DNA of 64,000 nucleotides from positions 1 to 64,000 of the forward strand of contig NZ_CANMUW010000012.1 of assembly GCF_947501225.1 (NCBI RefSeq). The letters are read 5' to 3'. The position numbers were made by a program, and so were the translations under genes. This stretch comes from an uncultured Shewanella sp. (GTDB lineage Bacteria; Pseudomonadota; Gammaproteobacteria; Enterobacterales; Shewanellaceae). Shown one piece after another: positions 9,029-17,813 of this stretch. Below the pieces are notes generated by a model. The model was not told where the DNA came from. It searched no databases and worked only from the letters and a program-made list of their open reading frames with translations. Within the stretch, counting starts at the first letter, position 1, and the number at the start of each line of letters is the position of its first letter.

Positions 9029-9478
9029 TTACTTAACATAAGTCAGCAGTAATCTGGGCTCAGATTCACCAAAGTAATCCGCTTCATAGCCGGTCTGAAC
9101 GAAACCTAAATCAAGATACAGGGCCTTAGCACTATTATCCGGAGCAACCGTCAACTGAACACGGGAGACAGATGAGGGAAGTCGACTCAGAAATTGGGTC
9201 AAAAGTTTACGCCCTATCCCCTTGCCTCTCAATGATTCACAAACGGCAACAGATAAGATCCAACACAGGTGCGTATCGGCTCCCGGAGCCGCAAGTAAAT
9301 ACCCCTGTGTGGTATCTTCATCATCGCCGGCCACCAGAAAGCCACCGGGCCAACAATCCAGCGCCTGACGAAAAAAGAAATCTGGATAACAGTGTCCGGG
9401 AAAACATCGCTGCTCGAGTTCGTTAACGCCTTGAAGATCACGCTTGTCGGCAGGACGTATCTGAATAGAGTTACTCAT
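9029..9478 (-). CDS. GNAT-family N-acetyltransferase (RimI-like)
   Basis: A 149-residue single-domain GNAT. The acetyl-CoA-binding motif A reads ESLRGKGIGRKLLTQFL, after the beta strand LCWILSVAV. The region LYLDLGFVQTGYEADYF is the usual C-terminal motif B. The best resemblance is to RimI-type protein N-terminal acetyltransferases, but the substrate is not determinable. Its start overlaps the end of cysQ by eight bases, so it is in one transcript with nudE-cysQ. Confidence 0.8.
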   Translation of the reverse strand: MSNSIQIRPADKRDLQGVNELEQRCFPGHCYPDFFFRQALDCWPGGFLVAGDDEDTTQGYLLAAPGADTHLCWILSVAVCESLRGKGIGRKLLTQFLSRLPSSVSRVQLTVAPDNSAKALYLDLGFVQTGYEADYFGESEPRLLLTYVK

Positions 9479-10283
9479 TTATTAAAATTTTATCCCACTC
9501 CAGGTGGGGGGAGCCGACGACAATAAAGTTTGGATTTTCCAGGCTTTCTCGCTCGTTATAGCTCAATGGCTGAAGCTCAAGATCCATTATCTGCCCACCT
9601 GCTTCCTCGATAATGATCTGCGCAGCGCCCGTATCCCACTCTCCCGTAGGGCCAATACGCACATAACAATCTGCTTTGCCCTCGGCAATGAGACAACTCT
9701 TCAGTGCGGCTCCACCCAGGACTATCAGTTCACAATGCCTTGGCTGGTTAAACAGCTTTAACACCGACTGAGGATCCTGGCGGCGACTTACAGCAAGCTT
9801 CAAAGGGGGCTCAGCACTATCTGCCAGTTGACGACTGACAATTCTCACTTCCGAGTTCTCATCACGCTTATAGGCCCCAAGTCCTGCAATAGCGTAATAG
9901 CACACCTCAGTCATGGGCGCATACACCACCCCCATGATAGGGCGGTTATGCTCTACCAGAGCGATAATTACCGAAAAATCACCACTGCCGGCAATAAACT
10001 CGCCGGTGCCATCGAGAGGGTCAACCAACCAATAGCGATCCCACTGCTCTCTCTGTGAGAATGGGATGTCGGCATCCTCCTCGGATAACACTGGAATATC
10101 AGGAGTTAATGCCTTAAGCGCTGAAGTGATACTATTATGTGCGGCTATATCCGCAGAGGTCACAGGAGTGTTATCCGATTTAACCTCTTTATCAAATGAG
10201 CCATTCAGATAGATATTTCGTATCTCCGAACCAGCTTGAACTGCAATATCAATAACTTGTTCTATATACTCTTCTGGCCTCAT
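9471..10283 (-). CDS. cysQ: 3'(2'),5'-bisphosphate nucleotidase
   Basis: CysQ hydrolyses 3'-phosphoadenosine 5'-phosphate left by sulfate assimilation, and belongs to the inositol monophosphatase fold. The metal-binding motifs are LSEEDADIPF, DPLDGTGEFI (from residue 88) and WDTGAAQIIIEEAGG near the C-terminus. The 270-residue length fits. It lies 70 bases after nudE and overlaps the GNAT gene. The nudE-cysQ neighbourhood is conserved in gammaproteobacteria. Confidence 0.93.
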   Translation of the reverse strand: MRPEEYIEQVIDIAVQAGSEIRNIYLNGSFDKEVKSDNTPVTSADIAAHNSITSALKALTPDIPVLSEEDADIPFSQREQWDRYWLVDPLDGTGEFIAGSGDFSVIIALVEHNRPIMGVVYAPMTEVCYYAIAGLGAYKRDENSEVRIVSRQLADSAEPPLKLAVSRRQDPQSVLKLFNQPRHCELIVLGGAALKSCLIAEGKADCYVRIGPTGEWDTGAAQIIIEEAGGQIMDLELQPLSYNERESLENPNFIVVGSPHLEWDKILINE

Positions 10284-10353
10284 AACCGCTCCATAAGCCT
10301 CTTACCACTAAAAAGATTCAACAAAGAGTGCGTCTAAATAACACTAACTACAA

Positions 10354-10899
10354 TTACAGTTTTAGGTATTTCTGGGCTAAAAACAAGGCACTCACACTCC
10401 TTGATTCGGAAAAATCCTCCTGTTCCAGCAGCGACTGCCAATTATCCAGAGGCCAGTGGATCAACTCTATGGGTTCGGGCTCATCTCCATCCAGTTGACT
10501 TTCAAATAGCTCCTCAGCGATAAAAATCTGCATCTTACTGGCAAAATAACCGGGGGCTAAACTGAGCTCCATCAGATGTGTAAGCTTAGCGGCTCCATAG
10601 CCAATCTCCTCCTGAAGCTCCCTGTTGGCCGCCTCATGAGCCTCCTCTCCCGGATCGATCAACCCCTTGGGGAATCCGAGTTCATAGGAGTGAGTGCCTG
10701 CCGCATACTCTCTTCCCAGAAGCAGAGTTTCACGGTTAAGTACCGGAACCACCATGACCGCACCACGGTTATTCCCTTTCATCCTTTCATATTGACGCTC
10801 GACCTGATTCGAAAACTTCAGATGCACCTGTTCAATTTTGAACAGACGACTTTGGGCGACTATCTCAGCGCCTAAAATTTCCGGCTTCTTGTCCTTCAT
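10354..10899 (-). CDS. nudE: ADP compounds hydrolase NudE
   Basis: A Nudix hydrolase acting on ADP-ribose, NADH and Ap3A-type nucleotides. The Nudix box begins GLIDPGEEAHEAANREL (residues 79-95) and continues QEEIG. The upstream SYELGFPKG motif matches E. coli NudE. The 181-residue length is normal. It is the first gene of the minus-strand group nudE-cysQ-GNAT-MFS and diverges from yrfG. Confidence 0.93.
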   Translation of the reverse strand: MKDKKPEILGAEIVAQSRLFKIEQVHLKFSNQVERQYERMKGNNRGAVMVVPVLNRETLLLGREYAAGTHSYELGFPKGLIDPGEEAHEAANRELQEEIGYGAAKLTHLMELSLAPGYFASKMQIFIAEELFESQLDGDEPEPIELIHWPLDNWQSLLEQEDFSESRSVSALFLAQKYLKL

Positions 10900-10986
10900 G
10901 AAAGTCCCTGACTAAATTGCTATTTGCTTAACAATACAATCTTACTATCATGTTTTTAATCTACAACCAGAATTTGAACAGATTAT

Positions 10987-11652
10987 ATGTTTCCATGGAA
11001 TAAGATAGACACGGTATTACTCGATATGGATGGCACCCTGCTGGACCTACATTTCGATAACCACTTTTGGTTAAGTCTGGTTCCTGAAGAGCTCAGTCGT
11101 CAGAAAGGACTCACAAGCCATGCGGCCCAACAACTGGTAGAGTCCGCCTACCAAAAGGTATTCGGTACCTTGGAGTGGTACTGTTTAGATTACTGGCAGA
11201 AAGAGTTACAGATAGAGATTCTTGAGTTACATAGAACCTTAGTCGACAGGATCCAGCTAAGGCAAGACAGCATGCCTTTCCTAACCGCTTTAGGCGAGCA
11301 GGGGAAGTCACGTATCTTAGTCACCAATGCTCATCCACACAGCCTTTCACTCAAGCTTGAGCATACCGAATTGGAGCGAGGGTTAGATATGATGCTCTCA
11401 AGCCACGACACAGGCTACCCCAAAGAGCACCCTGAATTTTGGCGCTACCTGTTTCAACATTTCAGTTTAGAGCCCAGCCGCTGCCTGTTTGTCGATGACA
11501 GCGAAGCGATCCTCAAGGCTGCCAGAGAGGCGGGGGTAGGATATCAGCTTGGAATTACCAACCCGGATAGCCAGAAGCCGGATAAGGTATTTAGTGATTT
11601 CCCCGCCATAAGTGATTACCACCTGCTATTAGACGACCTACTGGCCGATTAG
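10987..11652 (+). CDS. yrfG: GMP/IMP nucleotidase (HAD family)
   Basis: YrfG dephosphorylates purine nucleoside monophosphates. HAD motif I is LLDMDGTLLDL (nucleophile Asp13, Asp15), motif II is VTNAHPH, the lysine is in GYPKE and the final acidic motif is FVDDSEAIL. The sequence WYCLDYWQ and the overall 221-residue length match E. coli YrfG well. It is divergent from nudE, as in other gammaproteobacteria. Confidence 0.93.
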   Translation: MFPWNKIDTVLLDMDGTLLDLHFDNHFWLSLVPEELSRQKGLTSHAAQQLVESAYQKVFGTLEWYCLDYWQKELQIEILELHRTLVDRIQLRQDSMPFLTALGEQGKSRILVTNAHPHSLSLKLEHTELERGLDMMLSSHDTGYPKEHPEFWRYLFQHFSLEPSRCLFVDDSEAILKAAREAGVGYQLGITNPDSQKPDKVFSDFPAISDYHLLLDDLLAD

Positions 11653-11792
11653 ACCAATTCACGCCCCCCCATAAGTATTCTGACCGCCAGGGTCTAAAGC
11701 GTTCCCTACGCTTTTAAGACATTTCCCATATCCATATGGGTCAGATGGCGGGAATGCCAATAACTGCAGGGAGCGATTATGGCCAGACACAA

Positions 11793-11816
11793 AAAAGGCA
11801 CTGTTCAGTGCCTTTT
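11793..11816 (-). terminator. Bidirectional terminator between yrfG and gspN
   Basis: A stem of 11 bp, AAAAGGCACTG / CAGTGCCTTTT. On the minus strand it ends in a run of six T, so it terminates the gsp operon; it may also end yrfG transcription. Confidence 0.75.
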
Positions 11817-11848
11817 AAAACTATCAAATGAAAACTGAGAGCTTCTGT

Positions 11849-12607
11849 TTAAAAAGGAAGCCGTCCCTGATAGCTGATCGGGTAATAACCCTGGCTATCC
11901 TTCTTGCCTAAGAAGCTCAGTGCCTTCTTAAGATCCTCCGGTTGAGATGGGGTCTCTTTTATCTTAGCCGAAACCTGCACCATCTTTTCCGCCTTCACCA
12001 GCACACTACCACTCAAGCCTAACTGGTTCATAGATTCATCGGAGTTCACCTTGACGTTACCGTCGACACAGCTCAAGCCCAGCTCGATATCCCCCAAGGG
12101 GTAATCGCCAAACTGATTTTTAACATTCGCACCGTTAAGGAAGAGCTTACCCGTTAACTGTTCGCACCACGGTTGCCCCTGTGCGAGCTCCTCGATAAAC
12201 AGGCTGATGTCACCGCCCACTTTCGTTCGGAAAGGTAATCTGGTATCGCCTACCAGGAAACTGCCCGGCGCTTCAAACCGGAGAGCCTGTGCCTGTATCC
12301 CATCCATAGACAGGGTCACAGAACCTTTGCCGTTGACCACGGTTCCACGATTACCGCTCACAAGGTCTAACCTGACTTTACCGAGAAACAGAGACCAGGG
12401 GCTGAGTTCCCACTGCACCAGCTCCAACTGCCGCTTTTCGACGGTGAGCGACTCAACCTCCCCGGACCATATGGTGCCCGACACTCCGTTCAGACTTATC
12501 GTGTTAGGCAGGGGGGCCAGGCTGACGACCACGCTTGCGGGTAACAGCGCGATTAAGAACACCAGATAAAACAACACGCCAACGATAATTTTCTTTGCTA
12601 AATTCAC
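11849..12607 (-). CDS. gspN: Type II secretion protein N
   Basis: GspN is an accessory inner-membrane protein of type II secretion. One N-terminal membrane segment (about 5-27) is followed by a periplasmic beta-rich domain, with SGTIWSGEVE typical of the family. The 252-residue length is normal. It is the last gene of the gspC-N operon, 77 bases after gspM, and is followed by a strong terminator. Confidence 0.9.
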   Translation of the reverse strand: MNLAKKIIVGVLFYLVFLIALLPASVVVSLAPLPNTISLNGVSGTIWSGEVESLTVEKRQLELVQWELSPWSLFLGKVRLDLVSGNRGTVVNGKGSVTLSMDGIQAQALRFEAPGSFLVGDTRLPFRTKVGGDISLFIEELAQGQPWCEQLTGKLFLNGANVKNQFGDYPLGDIELGLSCVDGNVKVNSDESMNQLGLSGSVLVKAEKMVQVSAKIKETPSQPEDLKKALSFLGKKDSQGYYPISYQGRLPF

Positions 12608-12684
12608 TACAATACCTTAATAAAAACAGTTGCTTTTCACTCTAAGCACTTAACCACGTGGTTAATATCAACTTATTTCCGGCG

Positions 12685-13161
12685 TTATTTTGATAACTGG
12701 ATGCGGCGAACACGCACTAATCCCGGTACATCCGATTCAGCGAGATCGATACTATCCAGCGACAGCCCTTTCTCCTGAACCAGTTCATTTAAGTACCCAA
12801 GCAAAGAGTCAAACGGTACATCATCCATCCATAGCTGGATCTTGTTCCCCTGAGGCTGCATACGCGTTATCTCTAACCCGAATGCACCGGCACTCTGGTT
12901 CACGGCGGCACTTAAGCTGCCTTTAAATTTTGCCTGAGCCCCGGTTTGCTTCAAACCGGCGATCTTATTTGCAGTTTGCTTAACGAAATTCAGTGTACTC
13001 TGCTGTGCCTGCAGTCGACGCTCAGCATCGAGCTCGGCATTGGATATCGGCGTCCAGATCCCCCAATAAAAAATTCCGATAACCAGCACTACCGCACATG
13101 TGCCTACCAACTGCTGCTCTCTCAGAATTAGTCCGTTCCACCACGCTTTAAGGTTTTCCAT
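12685..13161 (-). CDS. gspM: Type II secretion protein M
   Basis: GspM is a bitopic inner-membrane component that binds GspL in the assembly platform. It begins MENLKAWWNGLILREQQLV, followed by a membrane segment (about 18-37) and a periplasmic ferredoxin-like domain. The length of 158 residues is typical. It starts one base after the gspL stop, so they are coupled. Confidence 0.92.
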   Translation of the reverse strand: MENLKAWWNGLILREQQLVGTCAVVLVIGIFYWGIWTPISNAELDAERRLQAQQSTLNFVKQTANKIAGLKQTGAQAKFKGSLSAAVNQSAGAFGLEITRMQPQGNKIQLWMDDVPFDSLLGYLNELVQEKGLSLDSIDLAESDVPGLVRVRRIQLSK

Positions 13162-13162
13162 C

Positions 13163-14371
13163 TTACTTGCTCCTCAGCGTCAGGGTACTGGTAACGGCAT
13201 CTTCGCCACTGTTCATCGCTCCCGAGTCCAGCTGATATGAACGGGAAACTATCGTCTTAAACTGTTCGATCTGGGCATAACTCTTAGCGGTCACCTGCAT
13301 TCGCAACTCGTTGCGGGCGCTATCGAAACGTAATGTTGTCGGTTTCAAATCTGCAACCTGAGTAAAGGCCTCCTCCAGCCCCTCAAGCATAGAGAAAAAC
13401 TCACTGCCTCCCCCCTGTCCCTGCATGCTACGAAGCTCTCTGTCCATCTGAGATCTGAGGTTGACGATACGGGAACTCCCCGGCACCACCTGCTTATAGA
13501 TAGCCTCACTCTGCGCCTTTAAGCGCGCCTGTTCTGCGTCGAGTTGATAGATATTGAGGCCTTTATTTACCAGGGCCAGCAACAGAGCTATAGCGGCAAC
13601 TACTGCCACGTTACGCCATAACATGAGATTTTTTCCAAACTCACGCTTAGGGGTGTAAACGCCTGATAGCAGATTCAAGGGCGCGTTTAACACTCCCTTA
13701 GCCAACACCAACATAGGTAACTCAAGTGCCTGCTCCTCTACCTGTGTACCTGGCAGTGACAGTTCACTATAGGCTGCAACAGATACAGGGCTTTCCGACT
13801 CTGCAGGAAGCAGTTTAGGCAACAGGCTATTGACCCACCCTTCACTCAGGGTAACACCCGCCCCTTCGCCGGTTCTCAACAGGTATTCACGATTGAACTT
13901 CATCGCAGCCCATTGACACTGCTCCAGTGGAAGGGCGAGACAATCGGGGACAAGACGCTTAGCCTTCAACCCCGCCTCACTGAGCCAGCTTAGCCAGTCC
14001 TGCATCTGTTCATGAGCCACCACGGCTACGCTCAGAGACTCACCACTGCGCGGACCGGGAACAAAATGAAGCAGATCGACGTTCTCGGCCAGACTCTCCT
14101 CGAGCATAAATGGTAGTGCCTGAATTGCCTGACGCTGCCCCTTTTCCGGCAGGTCGACCTGAGTCAGGGTGATGGATGAGGAGGGAACTAAAACATCTAC
14201 GGGACGATTACCGGCGCGCTCAGTCAGACTCGACAGCGCAACAGCATCCTTTACTTCACCAGAGGCGATGATCTCTTGCTCCTGCTCAGACCAAACCAGC
14301 CAAGAGCAGGCCTGCTCTGAGCTTGTTCCTAAGCGGATAAATAGTCTTTCACTCACATTAACTCTCCACAA
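13163..14371 (-). CDS. gspL: Type II secretion protein L
   Basis: GspL connects the GspE ATPase to the inner-membrane platform. An actin-like cytoplasmic domain (about 1-250) precedes one membrane segment (LMLWRNVAVVAAIALLLALV) and a periplasmic domain. The 402-residue length is typical. It lies between gspK (71 bases away) and gspM in the normal order. Confidence 0.92.
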   Translation of the reverse strand: MWRVNVSERLFIRLGTSSEQACSWLVWSEQEQEIIASGEVKDAVALSSLTERAGNRPVDVLVPSSSITLTQVDLPEKGQRQAIQALPFMLEESLAENVDLLHFVPGPRSGESLSVAVVAHEQMQDWLSWLSEAGLKAKRLVPDCLALPLEQCQWAAMKFNREYLLRTGEGAGVTLSEGWVNSLLPKLLPAESESPVSVAAYSELSLPGTQVEEQALELPMLVLAKGVLNAPLNLLSGVYTPKREFGKNLMLWRNVAVVAAIALLLALVNKGLNIYQLDAEQARLKAQSEAIYKQVVPGSSRIVNLRSQMDRELRSMQGQGGGSEFFSMLEGLEEAFTQVADLKPTTLRFDSARNELRMQVTAKSYAQIEQFKTIVSRSYQLDSGAMNSGEDAVTSTLTLRSK

Positions 14372-14442
14372 TCCTCATCAACTCACCCGATGAGATTATC
14401 TCATTTTATTCTTTTACCACCCGGGAAGGGTGATATTAATAT

Positions 14443-15438
14443 TTACTTCTGACCACCGAACTGTCGGGTCAGGACATCCATCTTATTGCCATTGCCTCGT
14501 TTGAGCACGCTATCGAGTCGAAACGTTGCGTTGTCGACCTTGGCACCCGCCTCCAACAGGAAGTAGTTGCTGTCGACCACAAAGGTTGTCTTTAAGTCCG
14601 CTTCAGATTGCAGGCTGGCCAGAGACGAGTTCTCCCAGAACTCCTCAATCTTCTCAAAGCCATCGCCGGGGCGTTGATTGATGATACTTTCGGCCTCACC
14701 AACGGAAATTTTATTATCAAACATGCCTGCCATCAGGGCAGCCTGCTCCACCTTCAAGGTGTTTACATTGAGCAACTGGCGGTCATCCCCCGGAATGACG
14801 CAGATATAGGGCAAAAGTTTCATATAGATATCTTGGGTATACCCCATAACGGCTCTGAGCTCACTTCGATGGCTCATCAGGGTATTTGCCGCCCTATATG
14901 GCACATTCCTCGACTCATAATCGGCATCTTCGGCGCCAAACGGACTCGCGGTACTATCCTCGTCGATATAATCTTTCAGGGTATGTGTCAGTCGCTCCGC
15001 CGAAAACTCATCCATGCCCACCGCCACCAGTAGCCCCTTATACTGCACAGCCGGCAGCGGTAGCTTGGGCTGGCCATTCTCAAGCTCTTTGCTCTCGATA
15101 GAGAGGGCATTGAGATTAAAACAGGATCGCATATCACTTATCTTGCCGGCAATTTCACCATGTTCGGCGGGAAAAACCACATCTGCCAGTGCCCAGTACT
15201 GCTGCAGGTGCACCGTGCCATCGGCATCATCGAGATCCTGTTTCAGCACCTTCTTGGTTATCTCTTCGGCCGAAATCGCATACCAATACGCCTGATCATA
15301 TTGGGTCAGGTTCAGCGTACGCCTGACAGAGAGCTGATTACGGCTGTTAATGTTGGTCGCGATAATCGCCACCATAGCCACTATCAGGAGCACAACGATA
15401 AGTGCAACACCACGCTGCTTACCCGGAAGCTTAACCAC
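14443..15438 (-). CDS. gspK: Type II secretion minor pseudopilin K
   Basis: GspK caps the pseudopilus tip with GspI and GspJ. The prepilin leader is MVKLPGKQRG, cleaved before VALIVVLLIVAMV. As expected for GspK, the Glu5 of other pseudopilins is absent. The large domain shows the calcium-type region DYIDEDSTASPFGAEDADY. The start overlaps the gspJ stop by one base. Confidence 0.94.
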   Translation of the reverse strand: MVKLPGKQRGVALIVVLLIVAMVAIIATNINSRNQLSVRRTLNLTQYDQAYWYAISAEEITKKVLKQDLDDADGTVHLQQYWALADVVFPAEHGEIAGKISDMRSCFNLNALSIESKELENGQPKLPLPAVQYKGLLVAVGMDEFSAERLTHTLKDYIDEDSTASPFGAEDADYESRNVPYRAANTLMSHRSELRAVMGYTQDIYMKLLPYICVIPGDDRQLLNVNTLKVEQAALMAGMFDNKISVGEAESIINQRPGDGFEKIEEFWENSSLASLQSEADLKTTFVVDSNYFLLEAGAKVDNATFRLDSVLKRGNGNKMDVLTRQFGGQK

Positions 15439-16193
15439 TAGCCCTCGCTCCCGTCACGCTCATCACCATTACCGCTATTTGAACCGTTTCCACTGCCGTT
15501 ATTATTATCGTTGTTATTATTGCCACCGCTATTGTTGCCGCCGTTATTACCGCCATTGTCATCATTTCCAGATCCCTCTGGCGCACCTTTTGGCAGCAGG
15601 AACTTGCGCTGTATCTTGCCATAGCCCTCTAATTCAATCTCCATAGCTATCGCCTTGGGCAGCTTAGTTCCGTCAACCTTTCTCTCCCACTTATCTTCCA
15701 TGAAGAAGGAGTACTCTACCGAGATCACATCCTTAATAACGATAGTCTTGATGGGCTCACTACCAAACTCCGGCTCCGGATAGGGGTAGTACCAACGTTC
15801 CAGGTTATTTTCCCGCACCACATAGGCCACAGACTGAATGCTGCCCCTGGGCAGTAAACCGTCCGGGTTCAACCAACCGAGACGATAGAAGACCAAACCT
15901 TCAGATTCCGAATCCAGAATATCTTCGCCGGTCTGAAACACTGTGGTACCACGACCGCCTTCAAGCAAGCGCGGGGTACGGGCCACCATCTGCCCCAGAT
16001 CCCGTTCGAGGGCGCCGAAGCCCTGCTGAAGCGATTTTAACTTTCCTGAAAATTCTTTAGTGGCGGCATCGTTTTGAAGCACCGTCTGCAAAACTGAGTT
16101 GGCGGCGAGTCCCAGCATGGAAAAGATGGCGATGGCGACTAACATCTCGAGCAGGGTAAAACCTGCCGCCCCTCTAGTCCTGATTGAGCACAT
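15438..16193 (-). CDS. gspJ: Type II secretion minor pseudopilin J, with an Asn/Gly-rich tail
   Basis: The prepilin leader ends RGAAG before FTLLEMLVAIAIF, as in GspJ. The normal globular domain ends near residue 205. After it comes a tail of about 45 residues made almost only of Gly, Asn, Ser and Asp, ending DERDGSEG. The tail is encoded by AT-rich triplet-like DNA (about 15440-15570) and looks like a repeat expansion. The start overlaps the gspI end by 20 bases. Confidence 0.93.
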   Translation of the reverse strand: MCSIRTRGAAGFTLLEMLVAIAIFSMLGLAANSVLQTVLQNDAATKEFSGKLKSLQQGFGALERDLGQMVARTPRLLEGGRGTTVFQTGEDILDSESEGLVFYRLGWLNPDGLLPRGSIQSVAYVVRENNLERWYYPYPEPEFGSEPIKTIVIKDVISVEYSFFMEDKWERKVDGTKLPKAIAMEIELEGYGKIQRKFLLPKGAPEGSGNDDNGGNNGGNNSGGNNNNDNNNGSGNGSNSGNGDERDGSEG

Positions 16194-16557
16194 AGCTGCT
16201 TACCTGAGCGAGGATACGCTGATATCGCTCATCATCGCTGACACTAATCCGGATCATTCTGAATTTATCATCCGTAGTTTTTACCACCTCTTTACGCCAA
16301 TACCAGTCTCGCCCGGCCAGTTCAACCTGACCCTCTTTCTTACCAATATCCGGAAATTTCGGCTCCAATCTGGCCTCAACCATCTCATTATCTGCAACCC
16401 ATTGCGCATAGGTCCGCTCCTCTAAGATAGGCATGTTGGCAATCTGATCGCCCAGGCTCTTAGTGATCGATACCGCGGCAATAGAAAATACGGCTAAGGC
16501 GACGATAACCTCCAACAGGGTCATGCCTTTAACGCTACGATTCACAACGATACCCAA
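16174..16557 (-). CDS. gspI: Type II secretion minor pseudopilin I
   Basis: The prepilin leader MGIVVNRSVKG is followed by MTLLEVIVALAVFSIAAVS, with Met at the first mature position and Glu at position 5. The 127-residue length is normal for GspI, which initiates the pseudopilus tip with GspJ and GspK. It is 69 bases after gspH. Confidence 0.94.
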   Translation of the reverse strand: MGIVVNRSVKGMTLLEVIVALAVFSIAAVSITKSLGDQIANMPILEERTYAQWVADNEMVEARLEPKFPDIGKKEGQVELAGRDWYWRKEVVKTTDDKFRMIRISVSDDERYQRILAQVSSYVLNQD

Positions 16558-16626
16558 GCATATGTGGCACCTTTAGTTTGAGTACAAACGGTCGAATCAT
16601 TTCGCCGTGTCTGTAGTGCGAAAGTG

Positions 16627-17199
16627 TTAATCATCGAATCCATCGTCTCTACCCAGCGTTAACCGCCCCAGAGCATCCCCCACGACCAAAGCCTCAATAT
16701 CTCTGCCTGATTCATCTTTGCCGGAGAAGATAAGCTCAAATGCGCTCATCTCTCCGCTGGGGAAAAGCATCACCTGAGGTTCAGGAAACTTCTTCTTATC
16801 CTCTTCAGACTTTTCAATCAGAGGCTCTTCGAACCAGGTGTCCTGCTCCTCATCCTCTTGCACCAAAGGTAAGCCATCGAGTATCAGATCCAGCTTGACT
16901 CCATGCTCCATCTGCCTCTCGGAAAGGAGCCGGTCCTGCACCAGAGGCTTCCACCTCCCCTCATCGTAAAACACATATTTATAGCTTTCATCATCGATCA
17001 CTATGCCGATAAAGTGGCCACTGAGCACGGTTTCATCCAGCACCATCTCGGTAGACGCCATAAACTGCAGGGCCGTCCTCTCAAGCTCTCTCTGCTTATC
17101 GGCACCGCTCATCGACATCGTCACCGCAGAAGCAGCCAGCCCCATCAACAAGATGACCAGCAAGACCTCCATCAGGGTAAAACCTTTATGTAACTTCAT
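16627..17199 (-). CDS. gspH: Type II secretion minor pseudopilin H
   Basis: The leader MKLHKG precedes FTLMEVLLVILLMGLAASAV, a class III signal with Glu5. The 190-residue length fits GspH, which links the tip complex to the GspG shaft. It lies 29 bases after gspG. Confidence 0.94.
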   Translation of the reverse strand: MKLHKGFTLMEVLLVILLMGLAASAVTMSMSGADKQRELERTALQFMASTEMVLDETVLSGHFIGIVIDDESYKYVFYDEGRWKPLVQDRLLSERQMEHGVKLDLILDGLPLVQEDEEQDTWFEEPLIEKSEEDKKKFPEPQVMLFPSGEMSAFELIFSGKDESGRDIEALVVGDALGRLTLGRDDGFDD

Positions 17200-17228
17200 C
17201 GGTAACGGTTAATCGGCAGCTCAGAGTT

Positions 17229-17663
17229 TTATTGGAAATCCTGCAGGTTCCAGTTACCGATATCATCTTCGGTACCCGGCTGTCCGTCCGGACCTGCACT
17301 GAATATATCGATCTTGCCGTTTTCACCCGGGCTAAGTAACAGGTAGTCATTTCTCCATGGATCCTGCGGCAGACGCTTCACATAACCATCGGTACGGTAA
17401 TTACGTGGCTCGGGTGAGATAGTCGGCTTCTGTACCAGTGCTTCCAAACCCTGCTCTGTAGTCGGATAGATGCTGTTATCCAGCTTATACATATCTAAGG
17501 AGTTCTCTAACGCAACAATATCCGAAACAGCCTTCTGCAGATCGGCCTTGTCCTTATTCCCCATCAAGTTAGGCACAACCATAGAGGCCAGAATACCTAA
17601 GATCACGATAACAACCATCACTTCGAGTAAGGTAAAACCTTTCTGTTTGTTTCTTGCTTGCAT
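17229..17663 (-). CDS. gspG: Type II secretion major pseudopilin G
   Basis: GspG forms the pseudopilus shaft. I place the start at ATG 17663, which gives the leader MQARNKQKG before FTLLEVMVVIVILGILASM and has AAGAGG nine bases upstream. A longer frame opens at 17705 but would give an atypical leader. The calcium-binding C-terminal region reads DIFSAGPDGQPGTEDDIGNW, as in the family. The 144-residue length is normal. Confidence 0.95.
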   Translation of the reverse strand: MQARNKQKGFTLLEVMVVIVILGILASMVVPNLMGNKDKADLQKAVSDIVALENSLDMYKLDNSIYPTTEQGLEALVQKPTISPEPRNYRTDGYVKRLPQDPWRNDYLLLSPGENGKIDIFSAGPDGQPGTEDDIGNWNLQDFQ

Positions 17664-17813
17664 TAACAACATCCTCTTATTGAGACCGCTCTGCATCACA
17701 ACCAAACGCGAAGCAGAGAACCAGGTAAATTAGTTATTCAGTTACTGCTTATCCGGCTTAATGTCAGATTTACAGTTCAATTAAATTAACGATACAGTTT
17801 TGTCGATCGGGCT

